Below, piece after piece: positions 34,222-42,812 of a stretch of DNA of 64,000 nt. Made by a program: the position numbers and the translations under genes. Within the stretch, counting starts at the first letter, position 1; the number at the start of each line of letters is the position of its first letter. The notes beneath the pieces are model-generated. The model was not told where the DNA came from. It ran no database searches and saw only the letters and a program-made list of their open reading frames with translations. Source of the DNA: Solwaraspora sp. WMMD792 (GTDB lineage: Bacteria > Actinomycetota > Actinomycetes > Mycobacteriales > Micromonosporaceae); assembly GCF_029626105.1 (NCBI RefSeq), contig NZ_JARUBH010000009.1, positions 2,232,001 through 2,296,000 of the forward strand, written 5' to 3'.

Positions 34222-35127
34222 TCAGGAGACCGGGCGGGCGTACCGCAGCTGGCTCGGATCGCTCAAGGCCGACACCTCGACCACGTCGCGCTCCTCGACG
34301 ATCACCGTACCGCCGTCACCGGACACCGAAGCCACCACCCCACCCGGAATGTTCAACGCCGTCCGCATCGTCGACGGCTCCCCGATCACCAGCACCTCGT
34401 ACGGGCCGGTCAACCGCACGCCGTCCACCTCCACACCGCCGTCGACGTCCAGCAGGTAGCTGCTCGCCACGATCCGCACCGACCGCCCGTCCCCGCCGCT
34501 GATCTGCATCACCTCGGCACCCGCACCCCGCAGCTCCTGCACCGCGTCCAACAGCTCCGACGCCCGGATCGGCTCCCGACCGGCGACGAACCGCACCCGC
34601 AGGCCCGGCCCCTGCGCCGGCAGACTGCCGCCCAGCACCCCCAGCTCGTCCGCCCGACGCGACGCCTCCTCCAACGCCGCCGCCCGGCCCTCGGCACCAG
34701 AGGTCAACTGCCGCTGACTCGCCTCCAACTCCGCGATGTCCTGCCGCAGCCGCTCCTCCCGGGCCTCCAGATCCGACAGAATCCGTACCAGATCCTCCTG
34801 GCGGGCCGCCGCCAACGTCGGATCCGTCGACGTGCTGCGAACCTGAACGGCAAGGGTGAACCCGAGCAGCACCAGCAGACCCACGATCATCAGCCCGGCA
34901 GTGGACACCCGTCGGGAACCCCGACCCGCGCCGGCACCCGACGACCCGTCCACGCCACCGTCGACCCCAGCGCCCAGACCGTCCGGACCGTCCGGACCGT
35001 CCGCAGCTGGCACCCCGGCGGTGTCCACCGGCTCCCCGGACCCGGCCGGAACCCGCCCACCCGCACCCGGCGACCGCGTCGGCACCGCGTCCGGCCAGCC
35101 CGTACCGGTACTCCTACGTTTCACCAT
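34222..35127 (-). CDS. DUF881-family membrane protein (downstream copy)
   Basis: A 301-aa protein with a long disordered Gly/Asp/Pro N-terminus (about 1-75), one transmembrane helix (GLMIVGLLVLLGFTLAVQV), an extracytoplasmic coiled coil (EDLVRILSDLEAREERLRQD and following) and the DUF881 domain, with GPGLRVRF and GPYEVLVIGEPSTMRTALNI. The family is fixed in this position beside the small basic protein in many Actinobacteria and Firmicutes and is suspected of a cell-envelope or division role. GAGG precedes the ATG 35127. Confidence 0.85.
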   Translation of the reverse strand: MVKRRSTGTGWPDAVPTRSPGAGGRVPAGSGEPVDTAGVPAADGPDGPDGLGAGVDGGVDGSSGAGAGRGSRRVSTAGLMIVGLLVLLGFTLAVQVRSTSTDPTLAAARQEDLVRILSDLEAREERLRQDIAELEASQRQLTSGAEGRAAALEEASRRADELGVLGGSLPAQGPGLRVRFVAGREPIRASELLDAVQELRGAGAEVMQISGGDGRSVRIVASSYLLDVDGGVEVDGVRLTGPYEVLVIGEPSTMRTALNIPGGVVASVSGDGGTVIVEERDVVEVSALSDPSQLRYARPVS

Positions 35128-35137
35128 CAGCCACGCC

Positions 35138-35470
35138 TCACGCCCGGAACAGATGCCGTCGGATCGCCGCCACGTTGCCGAAGATCCGCACCCCGAGCAC
35201 CACGACCACACCGGTGGACAACTGCCCGCCCACCCCCAACTGATCGCCCAGATACACGATCAGACCGGCCACCAGAACATTCGAGATGAACGAGATCACG
35301 AACTGCTTGTCGTCGAAGATCCCGTCCAACTTGGCCCGGACCCCGCCGAACACCGCGTCCAACGCCGCCACCACCGCGATCGGCAGGTACGGCTGCAGCA
35401 CCGCCGGCACCACCGGGTCGAAGTAGATCCCCAGCAGCATTCCGGCGAGCAGCGCCAACACGGCGATCAT
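35138..35470 (-). CDS. Small basic protein family (DUF1290/Sbp)
   Basis: A 110-aa polytopic membrane protein with three hydrophobic helices: AVLALLAGMLLGIYF, LPIAVVAALDAVFGGVRA and FISNVLVAGLIVYLGDQLGV. The central GGVRAKLDG and the FDDKQFVISF segment are typical of the family (B. subtilis Sbp). ATG 35470 overlaps the stop of the upstream DUF881 gene (ATGA). Function unknown; genetic neighbourhood suggests envelope biogenesis or division. Confidence 0.88.
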   Translation of the reverse strand: MIAVLALLAGMLLGIYFDPVVPAVLQPYLPIAVVAALDAVFGGVRAKLDGIFDDKQFVISFISNVLVAGLIVYLGDQLGVGGQLSTGVVVVLGVRIFGNVAAIRRHLFRA

Positions 35471-36387
35471 CGAGGGTCTCCTCCCGAGGCGGTAACGGAC
35501 GGGGCGGCGCCACCCGTCCCGGACGGGCTGGCCGACGCCGACGGCGCGCGGGCGTACCGCAGCTGCGGCTCGCTCGCCGCCGGCAACATCAGATCATCAG
35601 CCGAATGGACCCCGAACGACAACCCGTGATCAGCCGAGACCGCCCGCAGCACCGCGGCCGCCTGACTGGTCCTGAACGCGTCGACCATCGACTCCGGGCC
35701 GATCGCCGACACCTCGTACGGGCCGGTCACCGGCCGGAAATCGACCAGGATGGCGCTGCCCGCCGCCCGGATCGTCGAGGTCGCGGTCAGCCGTCTGCCG
35801 TTGACCGCGACCGCCTCGGCGCCGACGCTCCACAAGGCGTTGGCCACGTCCTGCAGGTCCCGGTCCAACACCCGACCCAACTCACTGACCGAGCCCTCAC
35901 CGGTCACCGGATCCACCACTTCCGGCGCGTCCGCCAACTCGACGACCACTCCGTCCCCGGTCACCCGGGCCAGCCCGGCGGCGGCTTCCAGGTCGCGCAG
36001 GTCCGCCGCCCGGGCCCCGTCCAGCACCGTGTCGCGCTCCCGGGCCACCTCGTCCCGCAACGCGTCCACCCGGTTCTGCAGCTCGTCGGTCTCCGTCTGG
36101 CGCTGGGTCACCTGCTCCACCAGGCCGGCCCGTGCCTGCGACCGGCTCGGTTCGTCCGCCACCGTCTTCTGGTAGGCGAGCACCACCAGGAAGCCGACCG
36201 CGGCCATCGACAGGGCCATCGCCGCCCGTGCCGTCGTCCGCCGCCAACCCTGCGGTGGTCCGGTCACCGACCGGCGGGCCGCCGCGTCCGTGTAGCCGGG
36301 ATCCAGCGGCGCCCGGAACAGTTCGGTCAGAAAGTCCGGCGCGTATCCACGGTGCGGGCCGGGACCGCTGCGGTCCGCCTCGCTCAT
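35467..36387 (-). CDS. DUF881-family membrane protein (upstream copy)
   Basis: A 306-aa paralogue of the downstream DUF881 protein. It has a cytoplasmic N-terminus (about 1-60), one transmembrane helix (AAMALSMAAVGFLVVLAYQ), a coiled coil (EQVTQRQTETDELQNRVDAL) and the DUF881 domain with GDGVVVELADAP, VDFRPVTGPYEVSAIGP and SFGVHSADDLMLP. It ends in a Ser/Thr/Pro tail. Coupled to pgsA (ATGA) upstream and sbp downstream. The two copies may form a heteromer; this is inference. Confidence 0.83.
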   Translation of the reverse strand: MSEADRSGPGPHRGYAPDFLTELFRAPLDPGYTDAAARRSVTGPPQGWRRTTARAAMALSMAAVGFLVVLAYQKTVADEPSRSQARAGLVEQVTQRQTETDELQNRVDALRDEVARERDTVLDGARAADLRDLEAAAGLARVTGDGVVVELADAPEVVDPVTGEGSVSELGRVLDRDLQDVANALWSVGAEAVAVNGRRLTATSTIRAAGSAILVDFRPVTGPYEVSAIGPESMVDAFRTSQAAAVLRAVSADHGLSFGVHSADDLMLPAASEPQLRYARAPSASASPSGTGGAAPSVTASGGDPR

Positions 36388-37010
36388 GCCCGCTCCGTTT
36401 CTGCCCCGGCGGCCCGGACCAACGCTGCGGCCTGCCGTACGTACAGCAGGCCCGCGATCCAGTACAGCACCAGACCCCACCAGGCCAGACCCCATCCGAC
36501 CGCGGCCGCCACCGTCGCCGCCGTGGTGAATCCCAGCACTGCCGACAGCAACAGAATGGGAAACGCCGCCAAAAGTACGAAAGTCGCGGTCTTTCCTACA
36601 TAGTGCACCTGTGGCGGTCCGTAGCCAAATCGGCGCAACACGACAAGGCAGCCGGCCAGCAGCACTTCGCGACTGAGCAACGCCACCGTGAACTGCCATG
36701 GCATCACCTCGCGGGCGGTGAACGCCAGCAACGTGGCCAGGATGTACAGCCGGTCGGCGAGTGGATCCAGCAGTTCACCGAGCCGGGACACCTGACGGAT
36801 CCGGCGCGCGACGAACCCGTCCACCCAGTCGCTGGTCCCGCCGACGGCCAAAACCAGTAGCGCCGCGATATCAGCACGATGCACCAGAAAAAGGTACAGA
36901 AACAGAGGTACACCTAATAAACGGACAAAGCTGATCAGATTAGGAATGGTGAAGACCTGGCTCGCCACATCGGTCCGCGTCGACGCGGACTGCGCGGACG
37001 GACGCGACAC
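36384..37010 (-). CDS. CDP-alcohol phosphatidyltransferase (PgsA2-like)
   Basis: A 208-aa membrane enzyme that transfers a phosphatidyl group from CDP-diacylglycerol to an alcohol. The complete signature D-G-x2-A-R-x8-G-x3-D-x3-D is present (DWVDGFVARRI, then LGELLDPLAD), along with about five hydrophobic helices. Gene order equates it with M. tuberculosis pgsA2 (Rv1822); the acceptor (glycerol phosphate or other) is not decided. GTG 37010 is preferred over 37016 because GAGAGG then has proper spacing. A TATAGT element at 37125-37120 (minus strand) may be its -10 promoter box. Confidence 0.85.
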   Translation of the reverse strand: MSRPSAQSASTRTDVASQVFTIPNLISFVRLLGVPLFLYLFLVHRADIAALLVLAVGGTSDWVDGFVARRIRQVSRLGELLDPLADRLYILATLLAFTAREVMPWQFTVALLSREVLLAGCLVVLRRFGYGPPQVHYVGKTATFVLLAAFPILLLSAVLGFTTAATVAAAVGWGLAWWGLVLYWIAGLLYVRQAAALVRAAGAETERA

Positions 37011-37134
37011 CGACACTTCCTCTCCCCCGCTCCGACCGGCCTGTCCCACCGGACCGGAAACGAGCGGCGGCGAACGAGCCCGACGGTCCCCCAAGGGGCA
37101 CTGTCACCTGGCGAGCGCCACTATAACGCGCCCC

Positions 37135-37533
37135 TCACCCATCACCTGCCGACTCACCGTGGCCGTCCCCGCCGACAGCCACCCGGCGACGCATGAACGA
37201 CTGCCAGTAACCGATCATCCGCTCCACCCCGTCCACCCCGTCCACCAGTTCAGCCAGCCACCGGGCCCGCTCCGGGCTCCACAGACCGTCGCTGACGATC
37301 CAGCCCTGGCCACCCAGTTCGTTGAGCACCTCCAGCCGTCGGCCGGTCAACACCTGACACCGGTGCCCCGCGCCGTCAGCGACCACGGTGACCGTCGGCC
37401 CAGCGGCCGGCTGCCTATCCCCCTCGGCAGGTGCCACCGTCTGCACGAAGTACAGGTACCCGTACTCCCAACGTTCGTCGAGCGGTGACCCGACGCCCGC
37501 CGTCGGTGCCACCGCCTGCCGCTGCTCGGCCAC
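37135..37533 (-). CDS. Hypothetical protein
   Basis: A 132-aa soluble protein of unknown function. Recognisable features are only general: an aromatic segment DERWEYGYLYFVQTV, a Trp/Gly segment LNELGGQGWIVSDGLW and a helix ARWLAELVDGVDGVERM. No transmembrane helix or signal peptide. GTG 37533 is the only reasonable start. Located directly upstream of the pgsA promoter region on the same strand; small proteins at this position appear common in relatives. Confidence 0.6.
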   Translation of the reverse strand: MAEQRQAVAPTAGVGSPLDERWEYGYLYFVQTVAPAEGDRQPAAGPTVTVVADGAGHRCQVLTGRRLEVLNELGGQGWIVSDGLWSPERARWLAELVDGVDGVERMIGYWQSFMRRRVAVGGDGHGESAGDG

Positions 37534-37639
37534 CCGCCCCGGCTACCCGCACGGGTCGCCGGCAAACCCCGGCCCACCCGGTCCGACATCCCCGCTACCT
37601 GCGACCCCTTGCCATGGGACGGCAGTCGATCATGCTTGG

Positions 37640-38206
37640 ATGGTGGGCATGCCGGCCCACCTTGACCCAGACGCCCGGCGTGACCGGTCCACGGCCGACG
37701 CCTCACCCGGCGAGATCTCCCGCCGTCGTACGCAGCGGACCCGGTGGTACCCGGTCGACCAGCTCAGCCCGCTCGCCCGAGCGCTGCTCAGCGACGACCT
37801 CGGCGGTCGTGACGTGGTGCCACAGCACGTCGCCGACCGGGTCAACGCGGTGGCTGACCAGTGGGCCAGCCACGGATTCACCGAGCAGACCGTCCGCCCC
37901 TGGCGCGACCTGCCCCCGGCGGCCGCCGGGCACCTCGCCGGCCGGCAGGTCGACCCGAGGGTGCTCGATCTGCCCGTCGCCGTCGTCGCCGGAACCCCAC
38001 CGGTGCCGTTGCGGATCGCGATCGTCACCGGCCGGCTTCCTGCTGAACGGGCCTACGAGCTGCTGGTACTCACCGGCGAACACCAGCCGGCGGAGTCGCG
38101 GGTGAGCAATCCCCCGCCGACGACCCCCGAGCCTGCCCGGGCGCGACCGGTGACCCCGGTGCTGTTCTCCCATGCCCAGCCCGACGATGCCGCCGGGCGG
38201 AGCTGA
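37640..38206 (+). CDS. Hypothetical protein
   Basis: A 188-aa protein of unrecognised family. After a charged, likely disordered N-terminus the segment WYPVDQLSPLARALLSDDLG, VVPQHVADRVNAVADQWASH and ATG-distal VPLRIAIVTGRLPAERAYEL look like a compact alpha/beta domain; the C-terminal 35 residues are Pro-rich. Start at ATG 37640 or 37649. Divergent from the hypothetical gene at 37135-37533. No promoter or ribosome site is clear. Confidence 0.5.
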   Translation: MVGMPAHLDPDARRDRSTADASPGEISRRRTQRTRWYPVDQLSPLARALLSDDLGGRDVVPQHVADRVNAVADQWASHGFTEQTVRPWRDLPPAAAGHLAGRQVDPRVLDLPVAVVAGTPPVPLRIAIVTGRLPAERAYELLVLTGEHQPAESRVSNPPPTTPEPARARPVTPVLFSHAQPDDAAGRS

Positions 38207-38336
38207 CCAGGTACCGCTGCGGTCTTCGTGACTTCGTGGGTGGCTGTTTTGTGTGCGCGGGGCTGACACACTCCCTAGAGCAGGCTAGGACGCTAGGTTG
38301 AGTCGTCCGGAAACGCCGCCGGGCTGCGATCAATCG

Positions 38337-38353
38337 AGAGACTTCTCTAGTAT
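38337..38353 (+). promoter_or_regulatory. Inverted repeat overlapping putative -10 of P450 gene
   Basis: AGAGA-CT-TCTCT (38337-38348) runs into TAGTAT (38348-38353), a good -10 hexamer 65 bp before the P450 ATG. The upstream 70 bp contain CTAG three times (with GCTAGG repeated at 9-bp spacing), and a fourth CTAG overlaps the -10; this tetranucleotide is rare in such GC-rich DNA. Suggests a regulated promoter; the regulator is unknown. Confidence 0.35.
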
Positions 38354-38417
38354 CGGAATGTCCCGTGCCGGTCGTCGTCTTCGGTGGGCGGGCGCCCGGC
38401 TGCCAGGAGGTGAACCC

Positions 38418-39626
38418 ATGTCCGAGCTCCGGGCCGCCGAACCCCGCAGCTACCCCTTCTCCGCGCCCGACCGCCTCCACCTCGACGACACCTACCGGCA
38501 GCTGCAGCAGGACCGGACGCTGGTCCGGGTCCAGCTGCCGTTCGGGGAACCGGCCTGGCTGGCCACCCGGCACGCCGACGTCCGGTTCGTCCTCGGCGAC
38601 GCGCGGTTCTCCCGCGCCGCCAGCGTCGGCCGCGACGAACCACGGATCACCCCCCGACAGATCGAGGGCGGAATCCTGTCGATGGACCCGCCGGAACACA
38701 CTCGGCTACGGCGGCTGGTCGCCAAGGCGTTCACCGCCCGGCGGGTCGAACAGCTCCGACCGCAGACCCGGCAGTTCGCCGACGAACTGCTGACCGACAT
38801 GATCGCCGACGGGCCGCCGGCGGACCTCGTCGAACACTTCGCCACCCCGCTGCCGGTCCGGGTCATCTGCGAGCTCCTCGGTGTGCCCTACGCCGACCGG
38901 GAACACTTTCATACCTGGAGCGAAGCCGTCGTCTCCACCACGTCGCTCTCCCCCGACCAGGTACGGGGGTATCTCGAAAACCTGCACGGCTACATCGCCG
39001 GACTGGTCGAACAGCGCCGCCGGCACCCGACCGACGACCTGCTCGGCGCCATGGTCCACGCCCGGGACACCGACGCGAGCCGGCTCACCGAGGCCGAACT
39101 CGTGCAGCTCGCCGCCGGGCTGCTGGCCGCAGGCCATGAGACCACCGTGACCCAGATCCCCAACTTCGTCTACGTCCTGCTCACCCAGCCGGACCAGTTC
39201 GCCGCCCTGCGCGCCGACCCGGCCCTGGTACCGGGTGCCGTCGAGGAGCTGACCCGGTACGTTCCGCTCGGCGCCGCTTCCTCGTTCGCTCGGTACGCCA
39301 CCGTGGACGTCGAGGTCGGCGGAGTACTCGTTCGGGCCGGTGAACCCGTCATCGGATCGTTGTCGGCGGCCAACCGCGACCCCGAGGTCTTCACCGACCC
39401 GGACCGGCTGGACCTGACCCGGACCGTCAACCCGCACATCGGCTTCGGTCACGGCGTACACCACTGTCTCGGCGCCCAACTGGCCAGGATGGAGCTGCAG
39501 GTGGCGGTGGAGGCGGTGGTGCGGCGGCTGCCGCAGCTACGGCTGGCCGTACCCGAGGATCAGCTGGTGTGGAAGACCGGCCTGCTGGTCCGTGGGCTGA
39601 GCGCGATGCCGGTGGCCTGGGGGTGA
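38418..39626 (+). CDS. Cytochrome P450
   Basis: A 402-aa soluble bacterial class-I P450 monooxygenase. It shows the PPEHTRLRRLVAKAFT C-helix region, I-helix oxygen-activation motif LLAAGHETT (AGxET, about 240-248), K-helix region ELTRY, and the haem loop FGHGVHHCLGAQLAR with the Cys thiolate ligand near residue 350. AGGAGG lies before ATG 38418. It is followed by its probable electron donor, a ferredoxin; no ferredoxin reductase is adjacent. Substrate unknown. No biosynthetic cluster surrounds it, so a stand-alone tailoring or detoxification role is possible. Confidence 0.93.
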   Translation: MSELRAAEPRSYPFSAPDRLHLDDTYRQLQQDRTLVRVQLPFGEPAWLATRHADVRFVLGDARFSRAASVGRDEPRITPRQIEGGILSMDPPEHTRLRRLVAKAFTARRVEQLRPQTRQFADELLTDMIADGPPADLVEHFATPLPVRVICELLGVPYADREHFHTWSEAVVSTTSLSPDQVRGYLENLHGYIAGLVEQRRRHPTDDLLGAMVHARDTDASRLTEAELVQLAAGLLAAGHETTVTQIPNFVYVLLTQPDQFAALRADPALVPGAVEELTRYVPLGAASSFARYATVDVEVGGVLVRAGEPVIGSLSAANRDPEVFTDPDRLDLTRTVNPHIGFGHGVHHCLGAQLARMELQVAVEAVVRRLPQLRLAVPEDQLVWKTGLLVRGLSAMPVAWG

Positions 39627-39724
39627 CCCTTCTTCCCGGGCCCGACGCGGGCCGCGCCGTCCATCGGAGGTGAGCCGTTCCAGTCCCCCGCGGCCGGTGC
39701 CGTGGGTGTTTTCCGGAGGTGCCG

Positions 39725-39952
39725 ATGAACCAGCGGTCCTGGCAGGTCAGCGTCGACGGGCAACGGTGCGTCGGGTCCGGCATCTGCGCCGGTACCGCCC
39801 CGGGACACTTCAGCCTGGTCGACGGGGTGTCCCGGCCGACCGCGTCCGACATCGACCCGGCTGACACCGTCGTCGACGCTGCTGAATCATGCCCGGTCGA
39901 GGCGATTCTGGTCCGCGACGCCGACGGCACCCCGCTGGCACCGCTGCCCTGA
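39725..39952 (+). CDS. P450-type ferredoxin ([3Fe-4S] or [4Fe-4S])
   Basis: A 75-aa small acidic ferredoxin. Ligand pattern CVGSGICAG (Cys-x5-Cys) and later ESCPVEAI (Cys-Pro) give three clustered cysteines with a non-Cys residue at the fourth position, the type usually holding a [3Fe-4S] cluster and coupled to actinomycete P450s. ATG 39725 with GGAGG 5 bp upstream; a GTG two codons earlier is possible. Lies 98 bp after the P450, so it is likely its redox partner. Confidence 0.88.
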   Translation: MNQRSWQVSVDGQRCVGSGICAGTAPGHFSLVDGVSRPTASDIDPADTVVDAAESCPVEAILVRDADGTPLAPLP

Positions 39953-40156
39953 CCCGGCGGGTCGGGCCCGATCGACGACCATGCGGATCTGACCGGGGGC
40001 GGACCGGACGGCCACCGGCGGTCGGCTTGCACACGTCCGGCCCGGTCGACCACGATTCCTCCCGGCACGCACGCGTCCGTTCCTGGCGCTCGGCCCACGA
40101 AACGACCGACGTCACCGGCGGTCGGTACGCCCACCACCCGCCCGGAGTCGATCGCG

Positions 40157-41854
40157 ATGAACCGTTGCCCCGTCCGCACCGAACTACCAGGGGTGAGACA
40201 ACGACGAGCCGCCCGGTGGGCCCGGCGCGCCGCAGCCGGCGTCGCGGCACTGCTACTCGGCGGCATGCTGGTAATGGTCGCCCCGGCCGGCCCGGCGGCC
40301 GCACACGCGGTGCTGGTCACGGCGGAGCCAGCCCCCGGATCGGTGCTGGGCAACTCGCCCCGGGAAGTGGTGCTGACGTTCAGCGAACCGGTCCGCCCGG
40401 TCACCGGGCGCCTGCAGGTGCTGGCGCCGGACGGTAAACGGATCGACGACGGAACGCCGCGAACCAACGGGAACACCGTCACCGTCCCGGTCCGGGTCGC
40501 CGACCGCCCGCTCGGCACCTACCTGGTCAGCTACCGGGTGATCTCGGCGGACAGCCACCCGGTGGGCAGCGGCTACACGTACTCGGTGGGAGCGCCGTCC
40601 GCGACGGTACCCGAGCCGCGCGACGGCGGACAGCGGCTGCCGGTCGCGGTCGCCGTGACCACCGCGAAGTACGTCGGCTACGCCGGGGTGGTGCTCGCCG
40701 TGGGGCCCGCGCTGCTGCTGGCGCTGCTGTGGCCGCCCCGGCTGAGCCGCCGGCCCGGCAAGCTCTTGGTCGGCACCGGGCTGGGGCTGATCGGTCTGGC
40801 CACAGTGGCCGGACTGTACCTGCAGGCGCCGTACTCGACCGGCAGTGGTCTGCTGGAGGTCTCCGCCGGGGACCTGGCCGCCGTCGTGGACAGCGGGTAC
40901 GGGCTGGCGCTGCTCGGCCGGCTGGTGGTCCTGGCCGCGGTGGCGGCACTGGTGTCACCGGCCCTCGCCGGGGTCGGCGGCACCCGTCGCGGGCTGGCCC
41001 TCGTCGGGCTGGGCCTGGCCGGGCTGGTCACCTGGCCGCTGACCGGTCACGCGGTGGCTGCGCCCGTGCCGCCGGTCAGTATCGCCGCCGACACCGTGCA
41101 CATCGCCGCGGTCGGGGTGTGGATCGGCGGGCTGGTGACCCTCGGCGCGGTCCTGCTGCGCCGCACCCACCCCCGCGTGCTGGGCCGGATCCTGCCGGTC
41201 TGGTCCCGGTGGGCGACGGTGGCGGTCTGCTGGCTGCTGCTGGCCGGTGCCGTCCAGGCGCTGATGGAGACCGGCGGCACGACCGCACTGGTCAGCACCG
41301 CGTACGGGCGGTTGGTGCTGGTGAAGATCGCGCTGGTGGCGGTTCTGCTGCTGACCGCCGGGTACGCGCGACGGCTGGTCGGGCGATGGCGGGCGTCGCA
41401 CGTGCGGCGACTCACCGGCCTGGTCGGTGTCGAGGTCGCGGTGGCCGTGGTGGCGCTCGGGGCCAGCGCGGTACTGGTGCAGACGACACCGGCCCGTACC
41501 GCCGTCGTCGAGGCCCAGGCCCTCGGGCAGGACACCTTCGCCCAGACGCTGACCAGCTCGCTGTACACCCTCCAGTTCGACATCTACCCGGTACAGCTCG
41601 GCGAGCACAACACGGTGCACGCCTACGTGTACACGCCGGAGGGCGCGCCGGTACGGGTGGAGGAGTGGACGATGACCACCTCGCTGCCGGCACAGGACGT
41701 CGAACCGGTGACCACCCTGCTGCTGGGGGTGGACGACAACCACGCGGTCGGCGCGGTCGCGTTTCCGGTGCCGGGCGAGTGGGAGCTGCGCTTCACCATC
41801 CGGCTGTCCGACATCGACCAAGCCACGGTGCGTACCACCGTGCCGGTGCGCTGA
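40157..41854 (+). CDS. CopC-CopD fusion copper-resistance/uptake membrane protein
   Basis: A 565-aa protein. Signal peptide (about 1-49), then the CopC domain beginning at His50 (AHAVLVTAEPAPGS), with FSEPV and the SYRVISADSHPV histidine; these are the usual Cu(II) ligands. A CopD membrane domain with about eight helices follows, including DTVHIAAVGVWIGGLVTLG with a helix-embedded His. The extracytoplasmic C-terminal ~110 residues (YPVQLGEHNTVHAYVYTPEG) resemble the YtkA/FixH-like tail. Predicted to bind periplasmic copper and move it across the membrane. Convergent with YcnI. Confidence 0.9.
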   Translation: MNRCPVRTELPGVRQRRAARWARRAAAGVAALLLGGMLVMVAPAGPAAAHAVLVTAEPAPGSVLGNSPREVVLTFSEPVRPVTGRLQVLAPDGKRIDDGTPRTNGNTVTVPVRVADRPLGTYLVSYRVISADSHPVGSGYTYSVGAPSATVPEPRDGGQRLPVAVAVTTAKYVGYAGVVLAVGPALLLALLWPPRLSRRPGKLLVGTGLGLIGLATVAGLYLQAPYSTGSGLLEVSAGDLAAVVDSGYGLALLGRLVVLAAVAALVSPALAGVGGTRRGLALVGLGLAGLVTWPLTGHAVAAPVPPVSIAADTVHIAAVGVWIGGLVTLGAVLLRRTHPRVLGRILPVWSRWATVAVCWLLLAGAVQALMETGGTTALVSTAYGRLVLVKIALVAVLLLTAGYARRLVGRWRASHVRRLTGLVGVEVAVAVVALGASAVLVQTTPARTAVVEAQALGQDTFAQTLTSSLYTLQFDIYPVQLGEHNTVHAYVYTPEGAPVRVEEWTMTTSLPAQDVEPVTTLLLGVDDNHAVGAVAFPVPGEWELRFTIRLSDIDQATVRTTVPVR

Positions 41855-41900
41855 GCGGCGGCGGGCCGGTCCGCGGTAGGGAGACCTGGGACGGCAGCGG

Positions 41901-42728
41901 TCACTGTTCGGTGAGCCGCCAGGGGGTCGTGCCGCCGGTGACGGCCAGTTCGCCCTCTTCGTCGGCGGTGCCGGCCCCGGTCGGGTCCGCCGGGACGCTG
42001 CGGTGGCGGCGGCTGCGCCACCAGACGACGGCCGCGCCGATCGCCGCTCCGCCGGCCAGGCCGGCCAGCAGCAGTCCCATCCCAGTGCCGGCGGCGTCGT
42101 CCGAGCCCGCGGCGGCGGCCTGCGCCGGTGGGTCCTGGGCGGCGGCCGGTGCCGGGCCGCCGTGCTGGGCTCCGTGACCGGCCGCCGCCGGGTCGGCCGG
42201 CCCGAGGGCCAGCACCGGGCCGGGCCGCTGCGCGTCCGGGCCGCCCCAGCGGACCACGGTGCCGTCGGAGTAGGTCTGGGTCACCGCGAAGTCGATCCGG
42301 TCCGCATCCGGCAGCGGTCCGACCGACACGGTCAGCAGCACCGGCGCCGGTTCGGCGGCGGGTGGGGCGACCAACTGCCAGATGATGCTCTCGGTGGCCT
42401 CGGTCATCAGGCCACCGTGCAGGCCGGGCAGCGGCTCCGGCAGGGTCCGGTTGATGATCCGGGGTGCCCAGTCGTCGACCGACATCGGGTAGACCTCGGC
42501 GATGGGCAGGTCCGCCGGCAGGTCGAGGCGCACCTCGGTGGTGTGTGCGTCCGGCCGTTCCTGCGGCAGTTCGAAGGTGAGTTGGATGCCGGCCCCACGG
42601 GGTGCCTGGGTCGGTTCCAGGCCGATGCCGGCCGCGGCCACCGCCGGCCCGGACAGCGCGACCGCCAGCACCGGACCGGACAGCACCGCGCCGATCCGGA
42701 CGGCGTTCGCGCGCAGACAGTTGACCAT
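41901..42728 (-). CDS. YcnI-family (DUF1775) membrane-anchored protein
   Basis: A 275-aa protein with a signal peptide (about 1-33), one DUF1775 domain (GIQLTFELPQERPDAHTTEV, AEVYPMSVDDWAPRI, ESIIWQLVAP and FAVTQTYSDGTVVRW) and a C-terminal transmembrane helix with basic tail. YcnI proteins bind Cu(II) with an N-terminal His exposed after signal cleavage. Here the likely mature start reads AAAGIGLEPTQAP, without that His, although the family Trp is kept. It neighbours CopCD tail to tail, as in other copper loci. GGAGG is 8 bp before ATG 42728. Confidence 0.8.
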   Translation of the reverse strand: MVNCLRANAVRIGAVLSGPVLAVALSGPAVAAAGIGLEPTQAPRGAGIQLTFELPQERPDAHTTEVRLDLPADLPIAEVYPMSVDDWAPRIINRTLPEPLPGLHGGLMTEATESIIWQLVAPPAAEPAPVLLTVSVGPLPDADRIDFAVTQTYSDGTVVRWGGPDAQRPGPVLALGPADPAAAGHGAQHGGPAPAAAQDPPAQAAAAGSDDAAGTGMGLLLAGLAGGAAIGAAVVWWRSRRHRSVPADPTGAGTADEEGELAVTGGTTPWRLTEQ

Positions 42729-42812
42729 GAGCCTCGCCTCCCGTACGTCGGCGGCCGCTGCCGCCGGATCCTGATCCACCGGTAAGGGGTTCGGCGGACG
42801 AGGCCGAACGGT

